A stretch of DNA of 12,426 bases, from assembly GCA_012841735.1 (NCBI GenBank), contig DUUE01000167.1, positions 1 through 12,426 on the forward strand, written 5' to 3'. Under the pieces are notes generated by a model. It saw only the letters and a program-made list of their open reading frames with translations, had not been told where the DNA came from and made no database searches. This document shows, piece after piece, positions 1 through 7,696 of the stretch. Position 1 is the first letter of the stretch; each line of letters opens with the position of its first letter. This DNA is from Bacillota bacterium (lineage in GTDB: Bacteria > Bacillota > Dethiobacteria > Dethiobacterales > Dethiobacteraceae). The position numbers were made by a program, and so were the translations under genes.

Positions 1-347
1 AAAAGCTGCCGGTAGCGCGGCCAGAGCGCAATGACACGCTCCCAGTGGATGTCAAAATAATGTTGCAGCAGAAAACGCTTTTCCGCCAGGTTCAGTTCCG
101 CCGCCGGCTTCATGACCTTCAGGTAATAATCCTCCGCGCCGGCCCGGTAAGCCTCCAGCTGCTGCAAGAGGGACGGTGTAATGTTGAAAGTTTGCCTGAT
201 CTCCGGGTGGCTGCGCAGGATGGCGGCCATTTGGTAGTAGTCTTTGGCGGCATGCAGGCGCACCCAGGGCATAATAAATTCTTTTTTCCCCGTATCCAGG
301 TAAAAAGGCTGGTGCTGATTCCAAACAAATGCTATAAAAAGCGTCAT
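1..347 (-). CDS. GH57 amylase-like glycoside hydrolase (partial, N-terminal part only)
   Basis: Only the first 115 codons are in the window; the rest lies beyond position 1. The frame starts at the ATG at 347-345 and reads MTLFIAFVWNQHQPFY at the N-terminus, the first conserved GH57 motif (W-x-H-Q-P). MPWVRLHAAKDYY and FNITPSLLQQL follow, both typical of the alpha-amylase/amylopullulanase branch of GH57. Enzymes of this family cleave or transfer alpha-1,4 (sometimes alpha-1,6) glucosidic bonds by a retaining mechanism. There is no signal peptide, so it should act in the cytoplasm. The start codon overlaps the stop of the upstream 4-alpha-glucanotransferase as ATGA, which implies translational coupling in one operon. 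The catalytic residues lie outside the window, so exact activity cannot be set. Family call is firm, specificity is open. Confidence 0.88.
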   Translation of the reverse strand, partial: MTLFIAFVWNQHQPFYLDTGKKEFIMPWVRLHAAKDYYQMAAILRSHPEIRQTFNITPSLLQQLEAYRAGAEDYYLKVMKPAAELNLAEKRFLLQHYFDIHWERVIALWPRYRQL

Positions 348-2404
348 CTGTTTGCCTCCCTTATCAGTTCCTCCAGGGACTGCGTGAATGTAACAGCCCA
401 CACCGTATCCGGCAAAAGCTTTATTTCCCAGGAAAAAAAGAGGCTTGAGCCCTGATATACCCGTTCCATGCCGGCCTCGGACTGGGAAACCGTCTCCAAA
501 GGCATGCGCCAGACTGTCGCAGGCCGGTCAAAACGGAACATGGCGGCAAGACCCAGCCATTCATCCACCAGGCCGAAACGGTTCACTTGCGCCAGGATAC
601 CCCGGGAGGCAAGGTTGCGTTCAATCAATTTCTGACCGGGGGCATGGTAATAACGGTCCGCCGCTTTCCCCGCCAGAAAAGTAAGATTAAATTCAACGGC
701 AAAGATAATGCCGAGCGGCTCCTTCCCCATGTTCTGCAGCTCATAATCAAAAGAGATTTCTCCGCTTTGCGGCAAGTAAGACAAAGCTTTTCTTACTGTT
801 ACCGGATAGTGCCGTGCCCTCAAGCTTCCCCGCCCCTGCCGCTCCAGCAGCAGGCAGGCTTTTTTGTCCGCCGCAAGCTGCTTCAGCTCATAGGTGCCAC
901 AGACAAAATCCCCCGCTTCCGCCTGCGCCGCATCCGGGCTGTCCAGTACAGTCCCCGGCGGGTAAAAATGGTCCAAAAGGGAAAGACGCCTGTAGGCATC
1001 GTAAACTAAAAATCGTTCCAAACCTGCTTCCTTGACACGCGTTATATGATGAATTGACCGCGCTTCCTCCGTTTCGCACAATCCTTGTGCCCGTTCATAA
1101 AGATCGCAGTGATAAGGCTCCCTGCGCCGTGTCAGGACATCCAGCAGGTTAAAACGCCGCGGTTTGAAATCCAGCTCCAGCAGAGAACCGCCGGCTGCCG
1201 GTGCCAGGACAAAATTCAGTTCCGGGCCGGAAACAATTACTTCTTCCCTGCCGTCATAATCAAAATCTTTTTGTTCCACCGCAAGCCAAGGCTCCCTTGG
1301 GTGCAGAACCCTGTCCGCCAGCTCTTCCGCGGCAATGAGGCGGCTGTAAATTGCAGAACGAAGAAAATTGAGATAAAGGCCGCCAAAGACGCCATGCCAG
1401 TAAGCACAGTTGCATTGTCCCGCCCAGAGGTATTCCTGTGCCTTTTTTTTCTGCGGACCTTCCGGCAGCAATTGTATTTTTTCCCGCACATGGAGCATTT
1501 TTTTGTGCAGCTGGTTGCTTTCCGGGTAACGGGTAAAAAAGTTGCGCCAGGATCCGCCTGACCATTCCTCCATTTCACGGTAGGAACCGGCGGGAAGATA
1601 AACTAGCCCCGCGGGCGGCCGGCTGTGGAGAAATTCGCTGAAAGTGGTAACAACCAGCCAGTCGCTGTTTTCGGATAACAAGGTAAAAAATTTTTCCAGC
1701 CATTTTTTTTCGTAGACATGTTTGGCTGTTCCCGGCCAGGAGCCGAATTTTTCCCCGTCATCGGCCAGCACAACCACCCGGTCGCCTTGCGGCGTGGCTG
1801 CATCCGCCAGGTAGTCAAGTGTTTCCTTGGGATCGGCGAAAGGAATTAAATAGCGCAGTTTTTCACTGATGGGGAAAAGAAAAAGTTTTTCGCCGCCCTC
1901 TTCCGTCAGGTAATAATGCATTGTCTGCTCCTCTGTAAAGCCGGCTTTTTTAAAAACAGCATCATCCAGCACCGTATATTTGATGCCGGCCCCGGCCAGC
2001 GGGGCGGCAAGCTGCGGTTCCCAAATACGCTCCGCCAGCCATGCTCCCGCCGCATCAACCTGAAAATTCTCCCGCAAAAAGCGGCTTAATTTTTTGATCT
2101 GGCCGATTTTATCCTCATCGGGTATCATCACCAGGATCGGCTCATAAAAAGCGCCTCCCATCAGCTCCAACTGCCCCGCCGCCAGCAGTTTCCGCAGCCT
2201 GTCGAGAAAAGCGGGCCGCTGCTCTGCCAGCCAGCGCAGCAGGATGCCGGAATAATGCTGGACTACTTTGATTTTGGGGAAGCGTTCCAGCATACCGAGA
2301 AACGGTTCGTAAGCCGCCGCATACGCCTGGGCAAAGACCTCGGGCAAATTGCCTTCCGGCTGATGGTTATGGAGGGCAAGGATGAGCTGGATTTTCCTTT
2401 TCAC
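344..2404 (-). CDS. GH57 4-alpha-glucanotransferase (DUF1925/DUF1926 type)
   Basis: A 686-residue cytoplasmic enzyme that probably transfers alpha-1,4-glucan segments between chains (disproportionation), similar in plan and length to the Thermococcus litoralis enzyme of about 660 residues. The GH57 motif LALHNHQPEGN is at residues 8-18. The motif GAWLAERIWEP at 120-130 carries the expected nucleophile Glu125. ADDGEKFGSWPGT at about 214-226 carries the expected acid/base Asp. A central DUF1925-like helical part and a C-terminal beta-rich DUF1926-like half follow. The GTG start at 2404-2402 is chosen because a GGGGGAGG ribosome binding site lies 6-8 nt upstream, the GH57 fold begins there, and the start overlaps the stop of the upstream glycosyltransferase gene as GTGA. 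Longer in-frame extensions upstream run inside that gene and are not credible. The stop overlaps the next gene as ATGA. An alpha-amylase activity is the main alternative. Confidence 0.9.
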   Translation of the reverse strand: MKRKIQLILALHNHQPEGNLPEVFAQAYAAAYEPFLGMLERFPKIKVVQHYSGILLRWLAEQRPAFLDRLRKLLAAGQLELMGGAFYEPILVMIPDEDKIGQIKKLSRFLRENFQVDAAGAWLAERIWEPQLAAPLAGAGIKYTVLDDAVFKKAGFTEEQTMHYYLTEEGGEKLFLFPISEKLRYLIPFADPKETLDYLADAATPQGDRVVVLADDGEKFGSWPGTAKHVYEKKWLEKFFTLLSENSDWLVVTTFSEFLHSRPPAGLVYLPAGSYREMEEWSGGSWRNFFTRYPESNQLHKKMLHVREKIQLLPEGPQKKKAQEYLWAGQCNCAYWHGVFGGLYLNFLRSAIYSRLIAAEELADRVLHPREPWLAVEQKDFDYDGREEVIVSGPELNFVLAPAAGGSLLELDFKPRRFNLLDVLTRRREPYHCDLYERAQGLCETEEARSIHHITRVKEAGLERFLVYDAYRRLSLLDHFYPPGTVLDSPDAAQAEAGDFVCGTYELKQLAADKKACLLLERQGRGSLRARHYPVTVRKALSYLPQSGEISFDYELQNMGKEPLGIIFAVEFNLTFLAGKAADRYYHAPGQKLIERNLASRGILAQVNRFGLVDEWLGLAAMFRFDRPATVWRMPLETVSQSEAGMERVYQGSSLFFSWEIKLLPDTVWAVTFTQSLEELIREANR

Positions 2405-3603
2405 GGTAAAACCTCCCCCGTAACGGCTGGAACCGGTGCCTGCAGGTTTTCCGTGACAAAAGGAAGCCTGACCGGGGCGGCCCCCCGGTAGACTTGCAAA
2501 TAGAGAGCGGCCGCAGCAGCATGGCTGAAATGACGGCCGGCAATATTTTGGGCCTTCTGTCTTGCGACAAGCACTTGCCGCGGGCTTAATTGCAGCCTGG
2601 CTGCGGCCATCCTCAGCACTCCGGGCCAATCATCCTGCCGGTAGGACAACCAGAACTGCTCCCCCTCACCACCGCCTGCCAAAAGCAGGCATTCCGCAGC
2701 GCTGCCGGCCGGCACCAACGGCAGGCAGCCGGAAGCCATGGCCTGAACCAGGCGCTGCAGACCCTTGCAATCCTGTGTTACCAGGTAAAAATCTGCGGCG
2801 GCAAAGAGTTCGCGACGCTCCGCCGGAGATGCCGGCTCCGGCATACAGGCAACGCCTTCCACCCGGGGCGGGAGTTCACTTTTTTTTGCCGTCACCACGA
2901 CGGCAAAACTTCCGGTACCAAACAGTTCCTCTTTTTTACGGCGGCGCGCCTCTCCCAGTGAGACCTGCTCCGCCCAGAACAGCGTATCGGTATACGGTTT
3001 GCCTTTCACATACCGGCCGGGAAAATTGCAGAAAAATTCTTTCCACAAACGGACATCTCCCGTTTCGTCCACCAGGTAGCCGGCACAGGCCGCCGCCAGC
3101 TGTTCCGTGTAAAGGTACTCGCCGGCCGCCGGGCATGCAGGAGGCAACTGTATACCCAGGCCGGTAAAATCTGCTTTGTTCTGTTTTGTCTCCTGCAAGC
3201 GGCGGACGGAGTAAACATATGGAAGGCGCAGGTACTGCCGGCACAGCAGGGCTGTTACGGCATCCGTGGCGGAAAAAAGATGCAAGAGATCAGGCCGGCA
3301 ACCGGCTGCAACAAGTTTGCCGATGGTTGCCGCCACTGCCGCCGCATATGGTACTGCCTGTCCGGCTGAAACAAAGAAAATTTGCAGCTTGTCCGTCTGC
3401 TTGCGCAGAAAAACAGTTACCGGAACCAGCTGCCGGGCCCACGCGACATAAAAGGCGGCATATTTTTCTGCTCCCTCTTCTTCCCCGCCCTCGGTAAAAA
3501 GCAGGCATTCGGCGCCGGCGCCTGCAAGCTCGCCGGCCAGGCGAAAAAATGCCAGCCGTGTCGTCTCGCTTTGTGTCCTGGGTACCATCAGCGCAATTCT
3601 CAT
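2401..3603 (-). CDS. GT4/GT5-like glycosyltransferase with degenerate catalytic motif
   Basis: A 400-residue protein with the two-lobed GT-B look. The N-terminal Rossmann-like strand MRIALMVPRT is followed by DLLHLFSATDAVTALLC and YVYSVRRLQE, as in the N-terminal lobe of GT4/GT5 enzymes. In the C-terminal lobe PASPAERRELFAAADFYLV and QAMASGCLPLVP match the family pattern around the donor site. The family's E-x7-E pair is not preserved: the region reads DCKGLQRLVQAMASG, with Gln where the second Glu is expected and no clear first Glu. The usual Arg/Lys donor-phosphate contacts are also hard to find. It may be an inactive or altered transferase, a regulatory or scaffold subunit, or a primer-type protein for glucan synthesis; this is inference. 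ATG at 3603-3601 is chosen because GGAGG lies 6 nt upstream and the fold starts there. First gene of a three-gene minus-strand operon with GH57 enzymes. Confidence 0.75.
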   Translation of the reverse strand: MRIALMVPRTQSETTRLAFFRLAGELAGAGAECLLFTEGGEEEGAEKYAAFYVAWARQLVPVTVFLRKQTDKLQIFFVSAGQAVPYAAAVAATIGKLVAAGCRPDLLHLFSATDAVTALLCRQYLRLPYVYSVRRLQETKQNKADFTGLGIQLPPACPAAGEYLYTEQLAAACAGYLVDETGDVRLWKEFFCNFPGRYVKGKPYTDTLFWAEQVSLGEARRRKKEELFGTGSFAVVVTAKKSELPPRVEGVACMPEPASPAERRELFAAADFYLVTQDCKGLQRLVQAMASGCLPLVPAGSAAECLLLAGGGEGEQFWLSYRQDDWPGVLRMAAARLQLSPRQVLVARQKAQNIAGRHFSHAAAAALYLQVYRGAAPVRLPFVTENLQAPVPAVTGEVLP

Positions 3604-3801
3604 CAAAAACCTCCGCTTGCTGCAGGCCTGGAGTGTTGACAGCCAAAATACAAGCATAGCTTGCCACAATACCGCCATTCTATGCAAAAACGGCAGATCT
3701 TAAGGTTTGCGGTTATAAGATCGGAATGCACAGGCAATACTAATATCTGTGCTTTCTCACTCACGCACGGAAAAACTTCAGCTGCTGGTAGGGAGGCCCT
3801 T
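3604..3801. promoter_or_regulatory. Divergent intergenic region of the alpha-glucan operons
   Basis: This 198-nt gap separates the minus-strand glycosyltransferase operon from the plus-strand DUF4912/branching enzyme operon, so both promoters should lie here. A TTGACA occurs at 3636-3641 on the plus strand but no acceptable -10 box follows at 16-18 nt. Other AT-rich hexamers (TATAAG at 3714-3719, TAATAT at 3741-3746) lack a matching -35 box. A short perfect palindrome sits at 3651-3663. No start site is assigned. Confidence 0.5.
3651..3663. repeat. Short palindrome CAAGC-ATA-GCTTG
   Basis: Two 5-bp inverted arms with a 3-nt centre lie between the divergent operons, 48 nt upstream of the glycosyltransferase start. 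The symmetry and position would suit an operator for a dimeric regulator. A match this short can arise by chance, and no regulator gene is nearby. Confidence 0.3.
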
Positions 3802-4305
3802 ATGCAAGCACCTGACCGCCTTGAACTGAATGCCGGCTCCAGCTTGCCCGCTGCCTACGGTGTAGACCGGCTGGTAATCCTGCCGCGGGACCCGCACACT
3901 CTTTTTGTTTACTGGGAAATCACGCCGCTGCACGAACAAGAGCTGCGCAACCTTTACCCGGACCGTTGGGAAGCCGGGAAAACTGTCCTCGTTGTTTTTT
4001 CGCCGGATTGCGGCTGCCGGAAAAGCACCGAAATTCCACCGGGGACGGATAACTGGTATTTTAACGGTCTTGCTGCAGACTGCCTTTATCGTGCCGAGCT
4101 GGGCCGCATGCTTGGCGACGGCACTTTTGTCTCCCTCGCCGTCTCCAATACTGTGAGAACACCGCGCAACTCTCTCTCTGCCGTCATTGACCCGCGCTGG
4201 CGCATGTTTGCTTTCTGGCAGCACCGCTACCGGCGCCGCCTTGTGGGAGGCTATTCTTCTGCGGAATTTACACCTCTTGACTGCGGCTTACAGAAGGAGG
4301 ATTAA
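3802..4305 (+). CDS. DUF4912 domain protein
   Basis: A 167-residue soluble protein without signal peptide or membrane segment. The stretch YGVDRLVILPRDPHTLFVYW at about residues 19-38 is the hallmark start of DUF4912, a small beta-rich domain of unknown activity. Further on, the region with GLAADCLYRAELG and SLAVSNTVRTPRN fits the rest of the domain, which resembles carbohydrate-binding immunoglobulin-like folds. The ATG at 3802 is used because GGGAGG at 3791-3796 precedes it; the frame is open further upstream, but those codons look non-coding and have no ribosome binding site. It ends 1 nt before the GH57 branching enzyme, so the two are almost certainly co-transcribed and coupled. A role as glucan-binding or accessory protein to the branching enzyme is inferred from context only. 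Confidence 0.85.
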   Translation: MQAPDRLELNAGSSLPAAYGVDRLVILPRDPHTLFVYWEITPLHEQELRNLYPDRWEAGKTVLVVFSPDCGCRKSTEIPPGTDNWYFNGLAADCLYRAELGRMLGDGTFVSLAVSNTVRTPRNSLSAVIDPRWRMFAFWQHRYRRRLVGGYSSAEFTPLDCGLQKED

Positions 4306-4306
4306 G

Positions 4307-5926
4307 GTGAGTAAAGGCTACCTGGCACTGGTCTTGCACGCGCACCTGCCCTACGTCCGTCATCCTGAATATACATATTCGCTGGAAGAAAAATGGTACT
4401 TTGAAGCTCTGACGGAAGCATACCTGCCCCTCTTGGCTGTTTTCTCCCGCCTGCATGAGGACGGTATCCCTTTCCGGATCACCATCTCCATTTCCCCCAC
4501 CCTGGCCGCCATGTGGCGTGATAACTACCTCAAGGAAAAATACCATGCTTATCTTACCAGGTTGCTGTACTTGGCCGACAAGGAAGTAATCCGCACTGCC
4601 GGCGACGCCGCCTTTGCACCTTTGGCTAGAATGTACCGTTTCCGTTTGCAGCAGGCTTATTACGATTATTTTGAACACTACCAGGGTGACCTGGTCGCCG
4701 CTTTCCGCAACTTGGCCGAAACAAAAAAAGTGGAATTGATCACTTCCGCAGCCACCCACGCCTATCTGCCCCTCCTTTATACACAGCCGGAGGCGGTTTA
4801 TGCCCAGCTCAGCCTTGCCGTAGAACAGCATACGGAACTTTTCGGCTCTCCGCCCCGCGGCATCTGGCTGCCCGAATGTGCCTATGATTACGGCCTGGAC
4901 GAGCTCTTGGCGGAACTGGGAATCAACTATTTTTTCCTTGCTGCGCACGGTATCTATTATGCCGTCCCGCGCCCTGCCTACGGCACTTTCAGTCCAATTA
5001 TCACTCCCGCCGGCGTGGCCGCTTTCGGCCGGGACGAAGAAACAGGCAAACAGGTCTGGAGTAAAACGGAAGGCTATCCGGGAGATTTTACCTACCGTGA
5101 TTTTTACCGCGATATCGGGTATGACCTGCCCCTTGACTATATCGGGCCGTATATCCACCCCGACGGCATTCGTGTCCACACCGGCTTTAAGTATTACCGC
5201 ATCACCGGTAAGACAGCTCATAAAGAACCTTATGACCCCAAGGCGGCACAAAAAAAACTGGCTGAACACGCGGGCAATTTTATGTTTAACCGCGAACGCC
5301 AGATAGAATATGCAGCCGGCCGGATGAACCGCCCGCCCATCGTGGTGGCGCCGTATGATGCCGAACTTTTTGGACACTGGTGGTATGAAGGCCCGGCTTG
5401 GCTGGAAGACTTTTTCCGCAAAGCGCATTGTGACCAGGAGATTTTCACCACCATTACTCCCAGTGAATACCTGCAGCTGGGACTGCCTTTGCAGGAAGCA
5501 CAGCCGTCCGCCTCCAGCTGGGGAAATCACGGCTACCATGAGGTGTGGCTTAACCGGAGCAACGACTGGCTTTACCGCCACCTGCACATGGCGGCGGAGC
5601 GCATGATCAGGGTGGCCGGCGATTTCCCCGACGCCCGGGGCCTTAAGCGGGACGCCCTTAACCAGCTGGGACGGGAGCTCCTGCTGGCCCAGGCGAGTGA
5701 CTGGCCTTTTATTATGACGGCAGGTACCATGGTGGAATACGCCAAACAAAGGGCGGGGGACCACCTGATCCGCTTTAACCGCCTGCTGGAGCAGCTTTAT
5801 CACAATCAGATTGATGAAACATGGCTGCGCAAGCTGGAAGCGGCAGACAATATTTTCCCCTTCCTTGATTATCATATTTTTGCCTCGCACCGCCGGACGG
5901 AAAAAGTCAGGCAGTCTTTCTACTAA
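4307..5926 (+). CDS. GH57 1,4-alpha-glucan branching enzyme
   Basis: A 539-residue cytoplasmic enzyme expected to cut alpha-1,4 chains and re-attach them as alpha-1,6 branches (EC 2.4.1.18). Its length matches the GH57 branching enzymes of Thermococcus and Thermus. Motifs in order are LVLHAHLPYVRHPE (9-21), WYFEALTEAYLPLL (30-43), SAATHAYLPLL (147-157), GIWLPECAY (185-193) with expected nucleophile Glu190, and APYDAELFGHWWYEG (348-362) with expected acid/base Asp351. The C-terminal helical DUF1957 part follows, including NDWLYRHLHMAAERM and QASDWPFIMTAGTM, which carry substrate-contact Trp residues in known structures. The GTG at 4307 is chosen because AAGGAGG at 4294-4300 lies 6 nt upstream and only 1 nt separates it from the DUF4912 stop; an in-frame extension to 4187 overlaps that gene. 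It ends 5 nt from the convergent ABC ATPase gene, with no terminator between. Confidence 0.93.
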   Translation: MSKGYLALVLHAHLPYVRHPEYTYSLEEKWYFEALTEAYLPLLAVFSRLHEDGIPFRITISISPTLAAMWRDNYLKEKYHAYLTRLLYLADKEVIRTAGDAAFAPLARMYRFRLQQAYYDYFEHYQGDLVAAFRNLAETKKVELITSAATHAYLPLLYTQPEAVYAQLSLAVEQHTELFGSPPRGIWLPECAYDYGLDELLAELGINYFFLAAHGIYYAVPRPAYGTFSPIITPAGVAAFGRDEETGKQVWSKTEGYPGDFTYRDFYRDIGYDLPLDYIGPYIHPDGIRVHTGFKYYRITGKTAHKEPYDPKAAQKKLAEHAGNFMFNRERQIEYAAGRMNRPPIVVAPYDAELFGHWWYEGPAWLEDFFRKAHCDQEIFTTITPSEYLQLGLPLQEAQPSASSWGNHGYHEVWLNRSNDWLYRHLHMAAERMIRVAGDFPDARGLKRDALNQLGRELLLAQASDWPFIMTAGTMVEYAKQRAGDHLIRFNRLLEQLYHNQIDETWLRKLEAADNIFPFLDYHIFASHRRTEKVRQSFY

Positions 5927-5931
5927 AAAAT

Positions 5932-6726
5932 TCAGGACAAAAGGACACGATCATGGGCAAATTCGGCGCCGCTGGCCTGCCCGAAACGCTGCAGCAAGTC
6001 TTCAACGGTGAGCTTTTGCTTGGCTTCACCCTCAATATCCAGCAAAATCCGGCCTTCATGCATCATAACCAGGCGGTTGCCAAAGCGGATGGCATCCCGC
6101 ATGTTATGTGTCACCATCAGGGTGGTCAGTTTTTCCTGCCTGATAAATTTATCAGTTAAAGCCAGCACTTTGACGGCGGTCTTGGGATCCAGGGCCGCCG
6201 TATGTTCATCTAAAAGCAAAAGTTTCGGCCGCTTCAGGATTGCCATCAGCAGTGTGACGGCCTGCCGCTGGCCGCCGGAAAGCATGCCTACTTTGACGTT
6301 CAGGCGATTTTCCAAGCCCAGCTCCAGCCGGCTTAACAGCGTCCTGTACAATTCCCGTTCTTTGCCGGAAATGCCCCACTTCAGCGTGCGCTTTTGCCCC
6401 CGGCGAAAAGCAAGTGCCATATTCTCTTCAAGCCACATATTGGCCGCGGTACCCTCCATCGGATCCTGGAAGACACGCCCCAGGATGCCGGCGCGTTTAT
6501 GCTCCGGCAGTTTGGTCACGTCCCTGCCGTCAATAATGATGGAGCCGGCATCAACTTCATGCACACCGGCTATGCAGTTTAGCAAAGTAGACTTGCCGGT
6601 ACCGTTGCCGCCGATTAAGGTAACAAAATCGCCCTCTTTCAGGTGGAGGTTTACATTATGCAAAGCCATTTTCTCATTTACCGTGCCCCTGTTAAAAGTT
6701 TTAAACACTCCGTTTACCGCGAGCAT
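5932..6726 (-). CDS. ABC transporter ATP-binding protein (TrpXYZ-type importer)
   Basis: The 264-residue ATPase subunit powers the importer encoded with the two genes upstream. Walker A GGNGTGKST is at residues 39-47, the Q-loop Gln is at 87 (RVFQDP), the ABC signature LSGGQRQ at 149-155, Walker B LLLLDE at 169-174, and the H-loop His at 207 (VTHNMRDA). All key residues are intact. The ATG at 6726-6724 is preceded by GGGGGAG. The start overlaps the end of the permease gene by 26 nt, typical of tightly coupled importer operons. Sequence style (GTAANMWLEENMALAFRRG) fits the family that serves PF04392 substrate-binding proteins rather than classic polar amino acid importers. It is the last gene of the T-box operon and converges on the branching enzyme gene with a 5-nt gap. 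Confidence 0.93.
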   Translation of the reverse strand: MLAVNGVFKTFNRGTVNEKMALHNVNLHLKEGDFVTLIGGNGTGKSTLLNCIAGVHEVDAGSIIIDGRDVTKLPEHKRAGILGRVFQDPMEGTAANMWLEENMALAFRRGQKRTLKWGISGKERELYRTLLSRLELGLENRLNVKVGMLSGGQRQAVTLLMAILKRPKLLLLDEHTAALDPKTAVKVLALTDKFIRQEKLTTLMVTHNMRDAIRFGNRLVMMHEGRILLDIEGEAKQKLTVEDLLQRFGQASGAEFAHDRVLLS

Positions 6727-7648
6727 TTTCCACTCCCCCTTTCAAACCGGTCACAACGGGCCGCAGGTAAGACTTTAATTCGGGCAGTGACAGGGCCAGG
6801 GCCACTGTTATGGCGGTAAACAATTTCAGGTCATTGGCAGGCATGCCCAGTTCCAGGACAAAAGCAATGATAACCCGGTAGGTAATGGCGCCCAAAACCA
6901 GGGAAATAAGGCGGCTGAAGAAACTGTTTTTGCCAAAAAGCACTTCCCCGATGATCACCGATGCCAAACCAATGACAATAGAACCGATCCCCATTTGAAT
7001 ATCGGCAAAACTTTGCTGCTGGGCAATAAGTGCGCCGCTCAATGCCACCAGGCCGTTGCTGATGACCAGTCCCAGCATTATCATATTACCCGTATTAATC
7101 CCCTGGGTCCGGGACATTTGGGGGTTATCTCCCGTAGCCCGGATGGCACAGCCGACCTCCGTCCCGAAAAACCAGTAAAGAATACAGATAATGGCCGGCA
7201 CACAAAGCAGCCCCAGGGCTATCACAGGAACAAGGTGGCCGATACCCGCATCCGCAAAGAGCGGAAGCCGGGACAAACCGCCAAAAACTGTATAGACGGT
7301 GTCCAGCCGCAGCAAAGACAAGTTGGCTTTGCCGAGAATGCGCAAGTTTATTGAATAGAGGGCAATCATGGTCAAAATACCGGAGAGCAGTGCCGGTATT
7401 TTTAATTTGGTATGCAACAGGCCGGTGACAAGCCCTGCCGCCATTCCTCCCAGGATGGCCAGCAGGGTTGCCGCATAAGGGTTCATACCGCCGATGATTG
7501 CCCGGGCGGCAATTGCAGCGCCCATGGCAATGGTTCCCTCCACTGTCAAGTCCGCCATGCCAAGGATGCGGAAGGAAAGATAAACGCCGATTGTCATTAC
7601 AGCCCATAAAAGGCCCAGCATGACGGCAGCTAAAAGAATCTGTAACAT
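6701..7648 (-). CDS. ABC transporter permease, LivH/BPD_transp_2 type (TrpXYZ-type importer)
   Basis: A 315-residue integral membrane protein with about 8-9 hydrophobic segments. Examples are LLAAVMLGLLWAVMTIGVY near the N-terminus, HLVPVIALGLLCVPAIICIL mid-protein, and IGSIVIGLASVIIGEVLFG towards the C-terminus. The MADLTVEGTIAMGAA stretch after the first segment and GCAIRATGDNPQMSRTQGI (the coupling loop to the ATPase) are typical of PF02653 permeases paired with PF04392 binding proteins. ATG at 7648-7646 is preferred; a TTG three codons upstream (7657) is the alternative. The ribosome binding site is weak for either, so translation may depend on the upstream gene 48 nt away. It overlaps the ATPase gene by 26 nt at its end. 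Confidence 0.92.
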   Translation of the reverse strand: MLQILLAAVMLGLLWAVMTIGVYLSFRILGMADLTVEGTIAMGAAIAARAIIGGMNPYAATLLAILGGMAAGLVTGLLHTKLKIPALLSGILTMIALYSINLRILGKANLSLLRLDTVYTVFGGLSRLPLFADAGIGHLVPVIALGLLCVPAIICILYWFFGTEVGCAIRATGDNPQMSRTQGINTGNMIMLGLVISNGLVALSGALIAQQQSFADIQMGIGSIVIGLASVIIGEVLFGKNSFFSRLISLVLGAITYRVIIAFVLELGMPANDLKLFTAITVALALSLPELKSYLRPVVTGLKGGVENARGKRSV

Positions 7649-7696
7649 TTTTACCAACTCGTTTCTGCTTGGTTGTTATTGCGAAAAGAAGGCATT

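Noticed and set aside
3636..3664. TTGACA at 3636 as the -35 box of the DUF4912/branching enzyme operon
   Set aside because: No hexamer resembling TATAAT occurs 16-18 nt downstream, so a promoter call is not justified.
4268..5890. A 540-codon open frame on the minus strand opposite the branching enzyme
   Set aside because: It is the antisense shadow of a strongly conserved GH57 gene. It has no family motifs and no ribosome binding site, and its length comes from codon bias of the real gene.
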